This document shows positions 1 to 11,397 of a DNA stretch of 64,000 nt, one piece after another. Position 1 is the stretch's first letter, and each line of letters starts with the position of its first letter. The stretch is from Eustoma russellianum. Taxonomy: Eukaryota; Streptophyta; Magnoliopsida; Gentianales; Gentianaceae. The stretch covers positions 12,147,891-12,211,890 of the forward strand of contig AP025062.1 in assembly GCA_036186865.1 (NCBI GenBank), written 5' to 3'. Under the pieces are notes generated by a model, which saw nothing but the letters and a program-made list of their open reading frames with translations, was not told the DNA's origin and did not search any database. The position numbers and the translations under genes were made by a program.

Positions 1-585
1 ACATGATAAAAAAAGCATGACGTGTAATTTGATGCGATTGGGTGTGTGACACGGTAGTGTGAAAGGGCATGCATCATGAAGTCGGTTTATTATATGCTTA
101 TTTTGCGAGCGGGCCAGGTATGTGTTGTTTGCTCTATTTGTACATTTATTGTAAGTATGGTTCCTTTTCTGGGAAAAGACAAGTAAGCTACGGGTGATTT
201 CCCAATCACTCACCACTACTACTCCTTCCATAGGTGAGCCTGAGTATGAGTATATTTTCGTAGAGGACAGGTCGGACTGCGCGAGCTCAGGCGAGTGAGC
301 TTTACGAGATCTTTGGGAGACTTGATTGTTTTCATATTTATTCCCTTTTTATGAGACTTTTAGAATTCCATTTGACATGTTGGGTTTCGTCAGCCCTAAA
401 ATCTGATTTTATTTTGCATTAGGATTATTTATAAATTGATTTTGACTTTTTAATTATCGTTTTCGCAAAAAATTTCTACGTTATTTCTGACGTTTAAGAA
501 GTTTGAACGACGCCTTGTAGTTCTCGTAGTAGACTACGACAGGTGCACTGTTCTCGATGCTAAGGTTCGGGAGCGGGACGCTATA
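1..585 (+). repeat. 5' LTR of element A, 3' portion only
   Basis: The block matches the right end of the 3' LTR (31357-31974) almost base for base with scattered substitutions. It ends in CTATA where the partner ends in CTACA, so the terminal CA has been lost by mutation. It contains a 'cactcacc ... ttcc..aggtgagcc' stretch near 210-240 that is also present in the partner. No open reading frame of note is present. Confidence 0.75.
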
Positions 586-587
586 GG

Positions 588-600
588 TGGTGTCAGAGCC
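588..600 (+). other. Primer-binding site of element A
   Basis: TGGTGTCAGAGCC lies 2 bp after the LTR end. It differs at one position from the usual plant initiator-tRNA-Met primer site TGGTATCAGAGC(C). Its position right after the LTR fixes the LTR boundary and the plus orientation of element A. Confidence 0.7.
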
Positions 601-903
601 GAGGCTCCAGATCCGCCTCGGAAATGCAGGATTAACTAGATCACTTAGACATAAACGATAATTTTTCTTAAAATGATGATTTTACCCCTAATGAAACCAA
701 GTAGACTTAAGAGATGATCTTAGACTTAAGTTATTATCGGTTAAGGGGTGTGAGAGTGTTCTTTCATTTACTTTATCTTATTTACCGTTTTACACCTGAA
801 CCTTTGCATGCACACCATAGGTGACTTGAAATTTCTAAAATACCCCCAAACTTAGCCTGAATTCAAATAAATGATATTTTTGACTATTCCAAATTCCAGA
901 ATA

Positions 904-1200
904 ATGCCGCCAAGATGCGATCAAAAAGAAAATAGAGGTAACGTTGGTGACAGCCACTAGAATTAGGGGTCTATTCCTGCCATAGTCACCATAACCAACA
1001 CCTTAGCACAGGAATAGCTGCTGCTGAAACAACAGGCATGACCCCACCACCACAATCAGGCCTGAGATTCTTCTATAAGGAGATGCGTAGGATTGGTGGT
1101 GTAGGGAGTAGGAACGACTGACACCGCTGAGCTGATCACTTGGACCCAATTACAGAATGAGTTTAGGAAGTACTACGTGTCCGACGGTACGATTCTTTAA
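904..1200 (+). pseudogene. gag relic of element A
   Basis: An ATG at 904 opens a peptide beginning MPPRCDQKENRG, the style of start seen in plant chromovirus Gag proteins. It is closed after about 18 codons by stops. Further fragments in shifting frames include FFYKEMRRIGG and, near 1130-1190, ELITWTQLQNEFRKYYVSDG, which reads like the conserved Gag stretch after the capsid core. Multiple stops and frame changes make it non-functional. Nothing resembling protease, RT or integrase follows before element B begins at 1951. The family assignment is from memory of Gag patterns and has not been searched. Confidence 0.5.
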
Positions 1201-1950
1201 AGCATGACTCTAGATCCATGGTGGAAGCGTAGGTTTAGGCTATGATCTTAGAAATTATATGATGATTTTGCCCATAAGTCACGATCTTAGACATGAGTAA
1301 CGATTTCGATTAAGTGTCGACCTTTGGCATAAGTACTGATTCTAGTCCTATGTGTCGATTATATATGATCTTAGAAATAACACATGATATTAAACTTAAG
1401 AAATGAGGATACTAAGAATGACCCTAGAAATAACTTATGACCCTAGACTTAAGGAGACAATCGGTTAAGGAACACGTATACGTATACCTAGGGTATACCA
1501 TAAAATTGTAGTCTCCTGCCCAATGTTTGATCATAACCCTTTAAATGGTGATCTTAGCTGAATACTATATAATTAATTTGGATAAATTACAGTGCTAACC
1601 AGAATGCCCTACATCGGACGTTAATTGACATATTAATAGGTCAGGAAGTAACTCGTGCTGCCTTACCAGAACAACATCATGAGACCCGATATCATTAGGG
1701 TAACTAAAGCGGGTCATGCCTCTACTTGGACAGTAATGTCGGAACATGACTAGGTCTAAGCTGAGATTGTAGCTACTAAGGAAAGATTTATAATAGAACG
1801 ATAGAAACTAAGTACCGAGTTATAAGCATTATAATCAGTAGAGTTTAATGAAGGATATTGTATGAAGGAATTTATAGTCTAGGGTTAAGATACTGAATGT
1901 AGGATGATCAAAAAATATGTCGACGATATTAGTCTTATTAGAGGTATTGA
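1201..1950 (+). mobile_element. Interior of element A, left part, no coding content seen
   Basis: AT-rich sequence with repeated phrases of the type 'gatcttaga..taag' and 'atgacccta'. These look like decayed short internal repeats. I see no intact reading frame. It runs up to the ATTGA target site of element B. Confidence 0.5.
1946..1950. repeat. Target-site duplication of element B, left copy (ATTGA)
   Basis: ATTGA directly precedes the TGTTGTACC start of the 5' LTR. The same five bases follow the last base of the 3' LTR at 15374-15378. A 5-bp duplication is normal for Ty3/gypsy integration and confirms that 1951-15373 is one insertion. Confidence 0.9.
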
Positions 1951-3281
1951 TGTTGTACCCCGCTCAAAATTAGTACGGCAGCTAGGGTTGGGGGAGAAGC
2001 ATGGTAAGATAATGAGGCCTCGAAAGGAAGACATCGCCGGCTTTATCTATGATTATATAGAATTTGAGTTAATTAGCATACACCCAAGTGCAAAACATGA
2101 AACAAGAGGGCTGATTGAAATTTACATAGGAGTGCTAAGTTGATGACCTGAGAATTAAGAACTAATAGAAAAAGTATTTTTTTTGGGCAGCCTTAATGAG
2201 AAGTCGGATTATATAACATGCCCATATGCATATGGTATGGGCATACATCTAGAAATACATATACACCACAAGGTGGGCCATCATATAAAAAAAAGGGGTT
2301 AATGGATTATGGCCCATACGAAATATGAGTAAGGGGATTCTAAGAATAAAGTTTGTTTTACAAATTCCAGAAGATGGGCCCAAGTAAGCCCTTAGTAATT
2401 GAGAACTCTCTTCTTCCATCCCCAATATGGCCATTGGGTATCGTTTGGAGGTAAGACCAAAAGAACTTAGACCATCAAATATACAAATCTGTAAGGTCTA
2501 GCAGATTTAACTTGACGGAGAATAAGTGGCACTACACGCTTGTGTAAGCCTTGGATATATATATATATGTATATAGATAGGTACGAATATGTGTATGGGA
2601 ACCATATAAAGTGGAAGCTACCATGTAATTTCATGAATTTCAGGGACCTAAGCATACTTAAGATGCAACCATAAGGTCTAAGATATGGACAGATTATGAT
2701 AGTATGTGGGTACGCATATTGGTATATGTACATACATATATACGAATCCAGACATATACATACGGCAATAAAATGATTTCGGAGGAGTATGTTATATGTG
2801 TATGTACACACCCTATACGGATAAATATATACGGGTGTACACGCATCCACTTAACAATTCCAGGTATAATATGTATTTCTTATAAGGTTAGGGCTTACTC
2901 TAAAAGAAAATATAGATATTTATACATGGGTGTGTATGCGTATATAAAAAAATATACGGATGTGTATATATATGTATAGTTAGACATTTATGGATAAGAG
3001 TTATGAGAAATATAGGTGGGGCATATGTATATGCATATATATATTGGACATATGCACAAAGGTGAAGCAAGATGAATTGTGTTCATGAAAAGTACCCATA
3101 AATGATGGGGTTATCAGGTAGATATATAAATATATACAAACATATACATGCAAAATGTATGTACATGGAATGTATATGTGTGGCGGCCATAAGGCCATAG
3201 GGAGAATGAATCATTATGTTCAAACCTAGTAAAAGACTTTGAATAAGTATTATGGTTAGGAAGTGTAATGAGTGTCATTTA

Positions 3282-3427
3282 AAGAGGGTCTTTCCCTCTT
3301 CCCATGAGGAACCGCCGGCTGCCTCACTAAAGGAAGGGATTTAATTCCTTCCTTGATACAAGAGAGTCCCTTCCTATACACTTAAATGAAGTGCATTCAA
3401 GAGGTTATTCTTCAAACTAAAGAATAA
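3282..3427 (+). other. Cluster of four short hairpins in 5' LTR of B
   Basis: Four inverted repeats follow one another. They are AAGAGGG/CCCTCTT (3282-3300), AAGGAAGG/CCTTCCTT (3330-3354), CACTT/AAGTG (3379-3393) and TTATTCTT/AAGAATAA (3405-3427). All four arms are unchanged in the other LTR at 12347-12492. The position just after the TATA-rich zone would suit the start of a structured transcript leader, but the transcription start is not visible. Confidence 0.6.
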
Positions 3428-5279
3428 TCTTCCTTCCCTTCCAATGAGCCGGCGGGAATAAGAGCCAAGGAGGAGACCAAGTCTTCTTCAACCTCAAAGT
3501 TATCTAGGTAAGACCCCTTCGTACTCTTAGTGAGTTACATATTAAGGGAAAGGAAGTTCATATAGCCTCACTTCTTTGACAAAACCATGGGTTTCACGGA
3601 TCTAGGCGAGGAATTTTTCTAAACACCGAAACAAAGGAGAGTACTCTAGCAAGAGAGGATTTCCCTCAATCCATCCAAGGTGCAAATGGTAAGACCCTTC
3701 ATTCCTCCTCTAAGTTATATTACATAATATAAAGGACGGCTAACAAAGGCCCTATACCGTGTGTGATAGGAAGAGAAAGGAGGAAGTGCTTCTTGTGTTA
3801 ATAAGTCCAAGCAAGATCCAAAGACTACAAAGGCAAGTACACTATACTCTTTATGGTTTGGATGTGAAAGTGTGTGCATGAATGGCTAGATGTACTTAAG
3901 GTCTAATCTTAGTTGTGAAATAGTAAGTTCAATGCCAAAACTTTTGGCCTAAGCCATTTGGGTGTGTAGGAGTGAGATTTTGTTCCAAAGATGTGTTCTT
4001 TGTGGATTACATGCATTATTATGTGCTAATCTAGGTTGGATGTGTTAAAGATTCTCTCTTCTCATGATGAGAGGCTCACGGTGGAAGGGTTAAGGGAGGC
4101 ATGTGTGATTTTACATGAAAAATGTCAATTTAGTAAAGAAGTGGAGACAAGATTTGTTCTTGTTGCGTGTTAAGTTTAATATGCTCTTGGTTATATCATT
4201 TTCTTGCATGCACCGAAGAATGAGGCTGTTGGTGAAGGGTGCGTGTGTTCATCCCAAAATTGTTGCTAAGTGTTGGTGACAAAAATGTAAGCTAAGGACA
4301 CTTAGGAAGAATATATGATCACTAGAAAATTTCTGGAACTGGACCGAAATTTGGACTGTATTGTGAGACCAGAAAATGGACCTTAAGAACCTTCAATTCC
4401 ATTGATTTTTGGTATGCTAATAGTTTTATCTGTATGTTAGATGTGAGAGTTAGAATCTCATTAAAAGGAGCCACGGTTTATTTTTAATGAATTTTCTACT
4501 GAGATTGGTCCTGCTGAAAAATGTTGTACTGGACAGAATTTAAGCAACGTGTTTGGTATTCACTAATTTTCGGTATGATACTAACCCCATGAATAAAGCA
4601 AAGGTGGAAGCTGGAATTTTGTCAAAATGAGTTGTGGTTTATTTTTAGTCAATTTTCTAGTAAAACGGGTCAAACTGAAATATGCTGGATGGACAGAATT
4701 TGTGTAACAAGTTACATGATCTGGAACAGGGCCTTAGAGAATTGTATTTGGGCTAAACTTTGAAAGGATGCTAGCTCAATGGGTTTATTAAGATGGAGAG
4801 TTGGAATTTCTGGGAAAAGATTAAAGGATTGGTCACAATGCATTTTATAATAGAATATGGTCATTCTAGAATTCAGGATACACCGTTTCATAAAAAAGAG
4901 CAAACTAGTCCCTTATCGACATCGTAATTCCATAACGCATGCATGGCAACCACTTACGACATTTACAGAGAAGTACATGCGAACCAATGGGTCTAAAATG
5001 TGCATTTTAATGGGAAATTCTTAAGGAAAAGTAGACGCTACTAAGCTGGAAGTTTCCAGCATGGCGACGAAACATGTCTATTCGTTTATGTCGTGCATTA
5101 TGCCGTCGTTTTCATATTACATGTCATGCATCGCATCATCGTCACGTATATGATTTACATCATGTCTTTTTATGTGTAAGAAAAATGAAAAGCGTTTTCA
5201 AAAGATGATTTTGTTTTGCAAAGAATGATTCCCCACCGATACCGTGTGTGAGTATGAACTTGGCCAGTATGAACCCGCT

Positions 5280-5486
5280 CAGATCCGGGTTAAGAGAACT
5301 GACAGTATGACCGTGCTGGCCCGGAGATAATAGGCCTGTTAATGATGATGATGATGATGATGATGATGACCGTGCGGGTCCGGAAAGAATAGACCCGGCA
5401 AGTATGATGACGTTACCGTTCCGAATCCGGGAATAATAGATTCGAAGGGGAGAAGTTACCGCCTCAGATCCGGGAAGATAGATCTG
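5280..5486 (+). other. Array of five hairpins with covarying stems in 5' LTR of B
   Basis: Five units share a loop of the form CGG(R)(R)A..ATA between six-base arms. The arms are CAGATC (partner degraded to GAACTG at 5297-5302), CTGGCC/GGCCTG, CGGGTC/GACCCG (5375-5397), CGAATC/GATTCG (5422-5444) and CAGATC/GATCTG (5465-5486). The stem letters change from unit to unit but remain complementary, while the loop is nearly constant. Units are 45-70 bp apart and preceded by 'agtatga' or 'ccgt' words. The equivalent array in the 3' LTR is at 14375-14572. Confidence 0.7.
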
Positions 5487-6288
5487 AACACTCTATGTTT
5501 TATGACGATGATGATTTTAAAGAAAAGCATGAAAGATCATATTTCCATTTTCATCTCGATGCATCACACGTACATATGCATGCATATTATATTCATGTAG
5601 CGACACATGAGATTTAAGTTGTGATGACCTCGTAGACCCTAAGTGATGATTCTTAATGTGTTATTCATCTATACGAGTTACAGTCTTTTAATGTTATATT
5701 CTGCTTGGAGTGAAGATTTTAATTAATTTATGATCTTGTTACATTAAGTGATGATCCCTATCGAATATTGGACGGAGGACAGGTATGCTTCTAAACCAAA
5801 ATTTTTGGGGTTCGGTTCTTGTTTGCACTTTCCATTTAACCCATGATTATTATAGTATACTTGCTGGTGACATTGTCACTCACCCTATTTTTCCTTCCAG
5901 AGGTGGCAGGAGACAAAGTAGAGTGGATCGATGACGAACCTAGGGTTCCCTACCCGTGAGTGCAATGAAGGACGGCCAGATCTAGGAGACCGAACTTGCC
6001 AGCTATAAGGGATGACTGAGTTATGTAATTGAGATGGAAAAACAATTGGCTTTTGTCACTTTCTGATACATTTGATGTGGGTTGTAAACTTTAAATGGTT
6101 GTGATGATGTTTTTAATTTGAAGTTTTAAATTCTGCCACGGTTTCGCTTACTTATTTGCGCGTAAGCACAAAAATCCATGCAATTCTATCATGGATCACG
6201 ACGCGTATGGATGACGCCTAGTACTCTCCTTAGTGAAGTACGGCGGGTGTACCGACTTCGGCGGGGCCGAGGTGCGGGGCGCCACAGG

Positions 6289-6300
6289 TGGTATCAGAGC
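6289..6300 (+). other. Primer-binding site of element B
   Basis: TGGTATCAGAGC begins 2 bp after the 5' LTR. It matches the usual plant initiator tRNA-Met primer site and sets the LTR boundary at 6286. Confidence 0.9.
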
Positions 6301-6553
6301 AAAGGCTCCAGATCCGGGCAGAATATAGAATTAAGTTATGATTATAGTTGACTAAGTTTGATCTTAGGCCTAAGAATTGATCTTAGATAAGAGATGACCT
6401 TAAAAATTCCCTAGACTAAAAGTTTAGAATCCCGACAGGTAACTAGGCTTTGGTTAAGGGTTGATCTAAAGGAAACCGACTTATATCCAATTTGTTATGT
6501 GACACCTAGAACATTTGTTACATACAAGTTGAGTAGAGTTCCTTATTATTGAT

Positions 6554-7400
6554 ATGACCCCAAGTAAACAGACGCTATGTGGTGCAGATAACCCCACAAA
6601 CTGGTGCGGGGACATCATCGTTGTCACCTCCTGGAAGTATGGGTTTCTACTATCGGAAGATGACCAGAGTGCAGGTTCCAAGGTTTGGCGGGGAGACCAA
6701 ACCAGAGGAGGCCGAAAAATGGTTGAACGAGGTCGAGGACCAGCTTGTCCGAGCCTGGGTACCAGATGAAATGAGGGCTCTAATTATTCGTCCCTTCCTG
6801 ATAGGCAAGGCCAGTCAATGGTGGAGAGAAAGGGTCCAGTCCCTACCCCGACCCATCGCCTGGGCTAGAGTCTTGGAAGAATTCTGTGTAGCTCACCTCT
6901 CAATGGAAATGGTGATTGAAAGGATGGGAGAATTCGATGCACTGAGGCAAGGACCGGACGCCCCGGTCTCAGAATATGTCCGCCAGTTCACCACGTTAGG
7001 ACTGTATGCACCTCTGATCATGGAAGATGAACAGTGGAAAATGACTAGATTCATACGAGGACTGAACCCTCGAATTAAAGAAGGATTGGACAAAATGCAC
7101 CCAAGCACGTTCGATGAGTTGGTAAAGGGCTGCTATGAGATTGAACGCGATATTTGGATGATGAAGGTGCGAAGGAGACTGAAAAGACAAATGAAAAGAG
7201 AAAGTGGGAGATGGCCGCAGTACCCTCGTGGAACCCCGCATAGAACGAACAGAGGCGGTAATCGAGAGATAAGGCCCCAAGGATTCCGAAACACCCAAGT
7301 TGCTAGCAGGTACCTCAAAATTTCCGAACTAAAGTACTTACGTTCTGTCCTACTTGTGCAAAGAAAGGGATGAATCTCAAAGAAACATGATAAGGGACCA
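6554..7400 (+). pseudogene. gag of element B, near-intact capsid domain, degraded C-terminal zinc knuckle
   Basis: The main open frame (6558-7373) encodes a Retrotrans_gag-type capsid segment. Recognisable pieces in order are the N-terminal VPRFGGETKPEEAEKWLNEV, the core motif ASQWWRERV, and ISEYV-like and FIRGLNPRIKEGL stretches. The last of these matches the typical Gag 'F..GL...I'. The only in-frame ATG upstream of the core is at 6639. An ATG at 6554 lies in another frame, suggesting a small frameshift near the start. Past 7330 a different frame reads FCPTCAKKG, the beginning of a zinc-knuckle-like cluster, then stops. The protein would package RNA into particles, probably those of an autonomous partner. 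No pol follows; the purine tract begins 61 bp after the gag remnants. Confidence 0.75.
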
Positions 7401-7460
7401 AAGGAAAACATGGAGACTTAGGCACACATTCTTCAGTTTCGAGGACGAAACTTATTTTAA

Positions 7461-7472
7461 GAGGGGGGAGAA
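7461..7472 (+). other. Polypurine tract of element B
   Basis: GAGGGGGGAGAA directly precedes the TGTTGTACC start of the 3' LTR and follows the phrase 'cgaggacgaaac', which is common at this place in plant gypsy elements. It would prime plus-strand DNA synthesis. Confidence 0.85.
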
Positions 7473-8087
7473 TGTTGTACCCCGCTCAAAATTAGTACGA
7501 CAGCTAGGGTTGGGGGAGAAGCATGGTAAGATAATGAGGCCTCGAAAGGAAGACATCACCGGCTTTATCTATGATTATATAGAATTTGAGTTAATTAGCA
7601 TACCCCCAAGTGCAAAACATGAAACAAGAGGGCTGATTGAAATTTACATAGGAGTGCTAAGTTGATGACCTGAGAATTAAGAACTAATAGAAAAAGTATT
7701 TTTTTTGGGCAGCCTTAATGAGAAGTCGGATTATATAACATGCCCATATACATATGGTATGGGCATACATCTAGAAATACATATACACCACAAGGTGGGC
7801 CATTATATAAAAAAAGGGGGGGTTAATGGATTATGGCCCATAGGAAATATGAGTAAGGGGATTCTAAGAATAAAGTTTGTTTTACAAACTCCAGAAGATG
7901 GGCCCAAGTAAGCCCTTAGTAATTGAGAACTCTCTTCTTCCATCCCCAATATGGCCACTGGGTACCGTTTGGAGGTAAGACCAAAAGAACTTAGGCCATC
8001 AAATATATAAATCTGTAAGGTCTAGCAGATTTAACTTGACGGAGAATAAGTGGCACTACACGCTTGTGTAAGCCTTGGATATATATA

Positions 8088-10462
8088 CCCAAAACATCAT
8101 CTCCGCAGTCTTTCAGTGATTTCCGACCCATCTGTTTGACAAATTTCCTGAGTAAAGTATGTACCCGCATTATAGCGACGCGCTTGAGACTGCTTCTTCC
8201 AAAGCTAATTTCTCCAGAACAAACGGGTTTCCTTCCTGGGTATGATATTTCGACGCAAGTTTTATTGGCACGAGAAATGGTACATATGTTGGATAGTGGT
8301 CCTTCACATCTATGCCTGAAATTGGACATGATGAAAGCTTTTGATCGGGTCAGTTGGGATTATCTGGAACGTCTTTTGTTACAATTTGGTTTTTCAGGAT
8401 TTTTCACTCGGCTCATCCTCAATCATCTCCGTGCCACTACGTTATCAATTTTGATCAATGGTGAGCCATCACCAACGTTTCGTCCACAGCGAGGGGTCAA
8501 ACAGGGGGACCCTTTATCCCCTTTGCTTTTCATTCTGGCATCAGAAGGTTTCAACAGAGGATTATCATCGTTAGTGGCAGCGGGCCACATACAGCCGTTT
8601 AGGCTTGGTCGTATTCCATTCGCCATATCTCATTTAGCTTATGCAGACGATCTCCTTATTTTCCTGCAAGGCACACAGCGTAATATACGCCATTTTAAAA
8701 GGTTCTTAACGGAATATGAAACTGCTTCTGGTCAAAAGGTAAATTTTCAAAAGAGTAGTCTCATTCCATCGGCACGCCTCTCCACACGGCGTGTTCGAAA
8801 CTTGCAGGAAATACTCGGGATGAGACTTTCGGCATTGCCCTTTCGATATTTGGGTTCATATCTTCATAAGGGTATCAATCGCTCTCGGTTTTGCACTACT
8901 CTTTTGCAGAATTTCGATGACAGGTTACATGGTTGGCATTCCCGTCTTCTCTCTTCCGCGGGACGTTTAGTCTTATTGCGCTCTGTACTTTCTGCGCTTC
9001 CCCTTCATGTCATGGCGGCAGGAGGATTGCCAAAGTCTGTCATTAAAATGATTCACCGGAAAATGGCCACTTTTTATTGGGGGAATCGACACCACTGGGT
9101 TGCATGGTCCAAAATTACTTTACCAATTGAGGAAGGCGGCTTGGGGCTAAGGGATCTCAATGCATTACAGCAGGCATATCAATGCAGAATATGGTGGTTA
9201 TATCATAAACAAGACACTTTATGGAGTCGTTATATGCATGCAAAATATGGACGAAGGGGAGACTTTCGACCACACCTACCGGATTCACCAATTTGGAAGT
9301 TTATTTGTCGCATTCATAATATTTGTATTTCGCACACAGCAGGCGAGAATACCTATCTCACATGGCAACCCTCGCCTTCGGGAGAATTCACTTTAAAATC
9401 TGCTTACGATATCTGTCGATCATCTAGACCAACATTGCTCTCAGCTAAGTTCATTTGGTTTAAGCACCATTCGCCAGCCATCAAGTTATTGTTATGGCGA
9501 TTGTTCCATGCTGCCCTACCATTTCAAGATTATATTGGCAGTTATTTGACAGCCCGTCCTACGCAGTGCCCTTTTTGCAAGCATCATTCGGCAACAGTTG
9601 ATCATGTTTTCTTGTATTGTTCGCCAATTCGGTTATTATGGATGTTCTTTGCGGCAGAGTTGCAAGGAGTTTCCCCTACTTCTCTACCTCTACGCCAATA
9701 TTTATTTTCTTGGTGGTATAGATCCTCCTCTTCTTCAATCTATGGGGTTCTGAAGATTGTTGTCCCTGGAATCTTAGTACATAACATATGGCGTTGCTAT
9801 GCTAGTTTAGTGTATGGGGACCAGACATGCTTTTCTATATCTGCACTCCGGGCTACAATCCATTTTGATATAGATATGTGGGTTCATACGCTTCACGGTT
9901 CCAAGCTAGCCGCAGGGCCTCCTCCTCCGATATCATGGATTCCAAAGGTGCGCTCTCCGCGTCTCCAAGTGATTAAATGGCTCACTCCTCCATCAGGACG
10001 ATTTAAACTTAATGTTGATGCAACTGTTTGACGCCACTATGCTGCAGGCGGAGTCATCCTGCGTGACTCTTATGGCGCTTATGTGCGTGCTGTAGCATTC
10101 CGCCTGCCTCCGTGTACGCCATTGCAGGCTGAAATTCAGGCAGCATTATTTGGATTGCTATATTTTATTCCATTATATAGGACGCTTATTATAGAGACGA
10201 ACTGTGCGCAGCTGCTGCAGCGTTTACGTCAGCAACAGCCAGTCTTTGGCAACTTTCATCTCAGATTCCTACAAATGTTGGTTATTCAGAATAACTTGGA
10301 CATTAATCATATATACCGAGAGGCCAATATGCCAGCGCATTACCTTGCTCATCATGCAATGATGTCGCCACTCACTTCCTACTTTACCTCCTCTTGTCTG
10401 CCTTCTATGGTTCGTGCAGCTGTCTCTTTGGATCTCACGTCATCGGCCTTGCGTATGCGGTA
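8088..10462 (+). pseudogene. LN1 ORF2 remnant: RT, zf-RVT and RNase H domains
   Basis: The N-terminal endonuclease and early RT are missing because of 5' truncation. The RT core shows KLDMMKAFDRVSWDYL and GVKQGDPLSPLLF, with the catalytic box YADD encoded at 8640-8651. The RT thumb region with LPFRYLGSYL follows, then a zf-RVT module (FTLKSAY ... CPFCKHHSATVDHVFLYC). A TGA at 10029-10031 interrupts the frame at the start of RNase H, which resumes in the same frame (AGGVILRD, QAEIQAALFG, HIYREANMPAH). The third RNase H acidic residue appears as N in IIETNC where D is expected. Without that stop the frame would be continuous for about 790 codons. It is an L1-type plant LINE protein for target-primed reverse transcription, inactive here. 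Confidence 0.85.
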
Positions 10463-10474
10463 ATCACTACGTCT

Positions 10475-11043
10475 TCCGAATGGATTGGCGCACTTTCTTA
10501 TCCTCTGCCTGTGCTCATTTGAGTGCAGGCAGGCATGGTATGTGGCCTGTATTTTTTCTTTTTCTCATCATTGGTCTTCTCAATGCTTATGCACACATTA
10601 TTTCTCCTTGCGCATGGATTACACTTTGCGAGGGCGTGCGGATTCTCATTGTAAATGGCGAGAGCCACATTATCAAGGTCTTCCACATGGATTGGCGTAT
10701 CTATGCTGTTGCTGCCTGTACTCTTGTCAGTGCAGGCAGCTTTGGTGAGATCAACATCTTCTTGCTATATTTTCTTAGTATGTATTTGCTGTGCATGAGT
10801 GATGTATTCTCTGGTATTACTGCTGCATGGGCATTTTCGCGTCTTCAACATTTGCTGGTCGCTACTCTCCTGAGTTTCCATATGGCTTGGCTTATCTTTC
10901 GCTCCACTGCCTGCGCCTTGGTGGACCCTAATAGGATACATTGGCGTCTTATCCATATGCTGTCTCAGATTGTCTTCCACATGGATTGGCGTTTCAAGAA
11001 TCTCCCTGCCTGTCTCCTACGGGATTCAGGCAGGTTCGGTATG
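10475..11043 (+). other. LN1 3' UTR: four degenerate repeat units with GCCTGC hairpins
   Basis: Each unit begins with a block like CTTCCACATGGATTGGCG (10475, 10681, 10875 degraded, 10977). Three of them carry an inverted repeat CTGCCTG ... CAGGCAG with a 12-16 base loop (10505-10532, 10712-10739, 11005-11034). A GGTATG or GGTG word follows 4-5 bases later. The third unit keeps only ACTGCCTGCG. Sibling LINEs carry the same hairpin plus GGTAYG combination in their 3' UTRs. Confidence 0.65.
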
Positions 11044-11397
11044 TGTTGTTATCTTTTGACCTGCATTCTATACTGTTTTCTTCCTGATTCATAACTGCCT
11101 CTTTATGCTTGCTCTCTCATGTCTTGGACTATATATATTGGTGGCGAGATATTTCTATTATACACTGGCGGACTCAGCGGCCTATACTCCGCAGCGTCCA
11201 TCCATAACTTGGCTGTTCTCCATTACTGGCATAACTATGCTTTGGCTTTTTTCTGAGGTACTCCCGGATGAGACAAGCTAAAGCAACAATTTCTGCTGCT
11301 TCAACGGGCACACTCGAACCACACCTCTGGCTGCAGAATACGCACATTTGTACTCAGACTCAGATTTTATACATCTTAATGATGGTCGTATAAATAT

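Larger units (their letters stand above)
1951..6286 (+). repeat. 5' LTR of element B (4,336 bp)
   Basis: The LTR runs from TGTTGTACC to GGGGCGCCACA and is collinear with 7473-15373. Three zones are visible. Positions 2540-3190 are very rich in TATA and TGTATA words. Positions 3282-3427 hold a cluster of short hairpins. Positions 5280-5486 hold an array of five hairpins plus a (GAT)n run at 5343-5369. The LTR contains no convincing protein-coding frame; the small frames over 2467-3198 are low-complexity translations of TA-rich DNA. Relative to the other LTR it lacks about 31 bp near 4560 and about 50 bp near 2975. Confidence 0.88.

Noticed and set aside
5343..5369. (GAT)n run as a functional element
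   Set aside because: Simple triplet microsatellite inside the hairpin array; its length differs between the two LTRs, as expected from slippage.
10475..11043. CRISPR-like array (regularly repeated hairpins)
   Set aside because: Repeats are degenerate, spacing is irregular, the context is a LINE 3' UTR in a plant genome and there are no cas genes.
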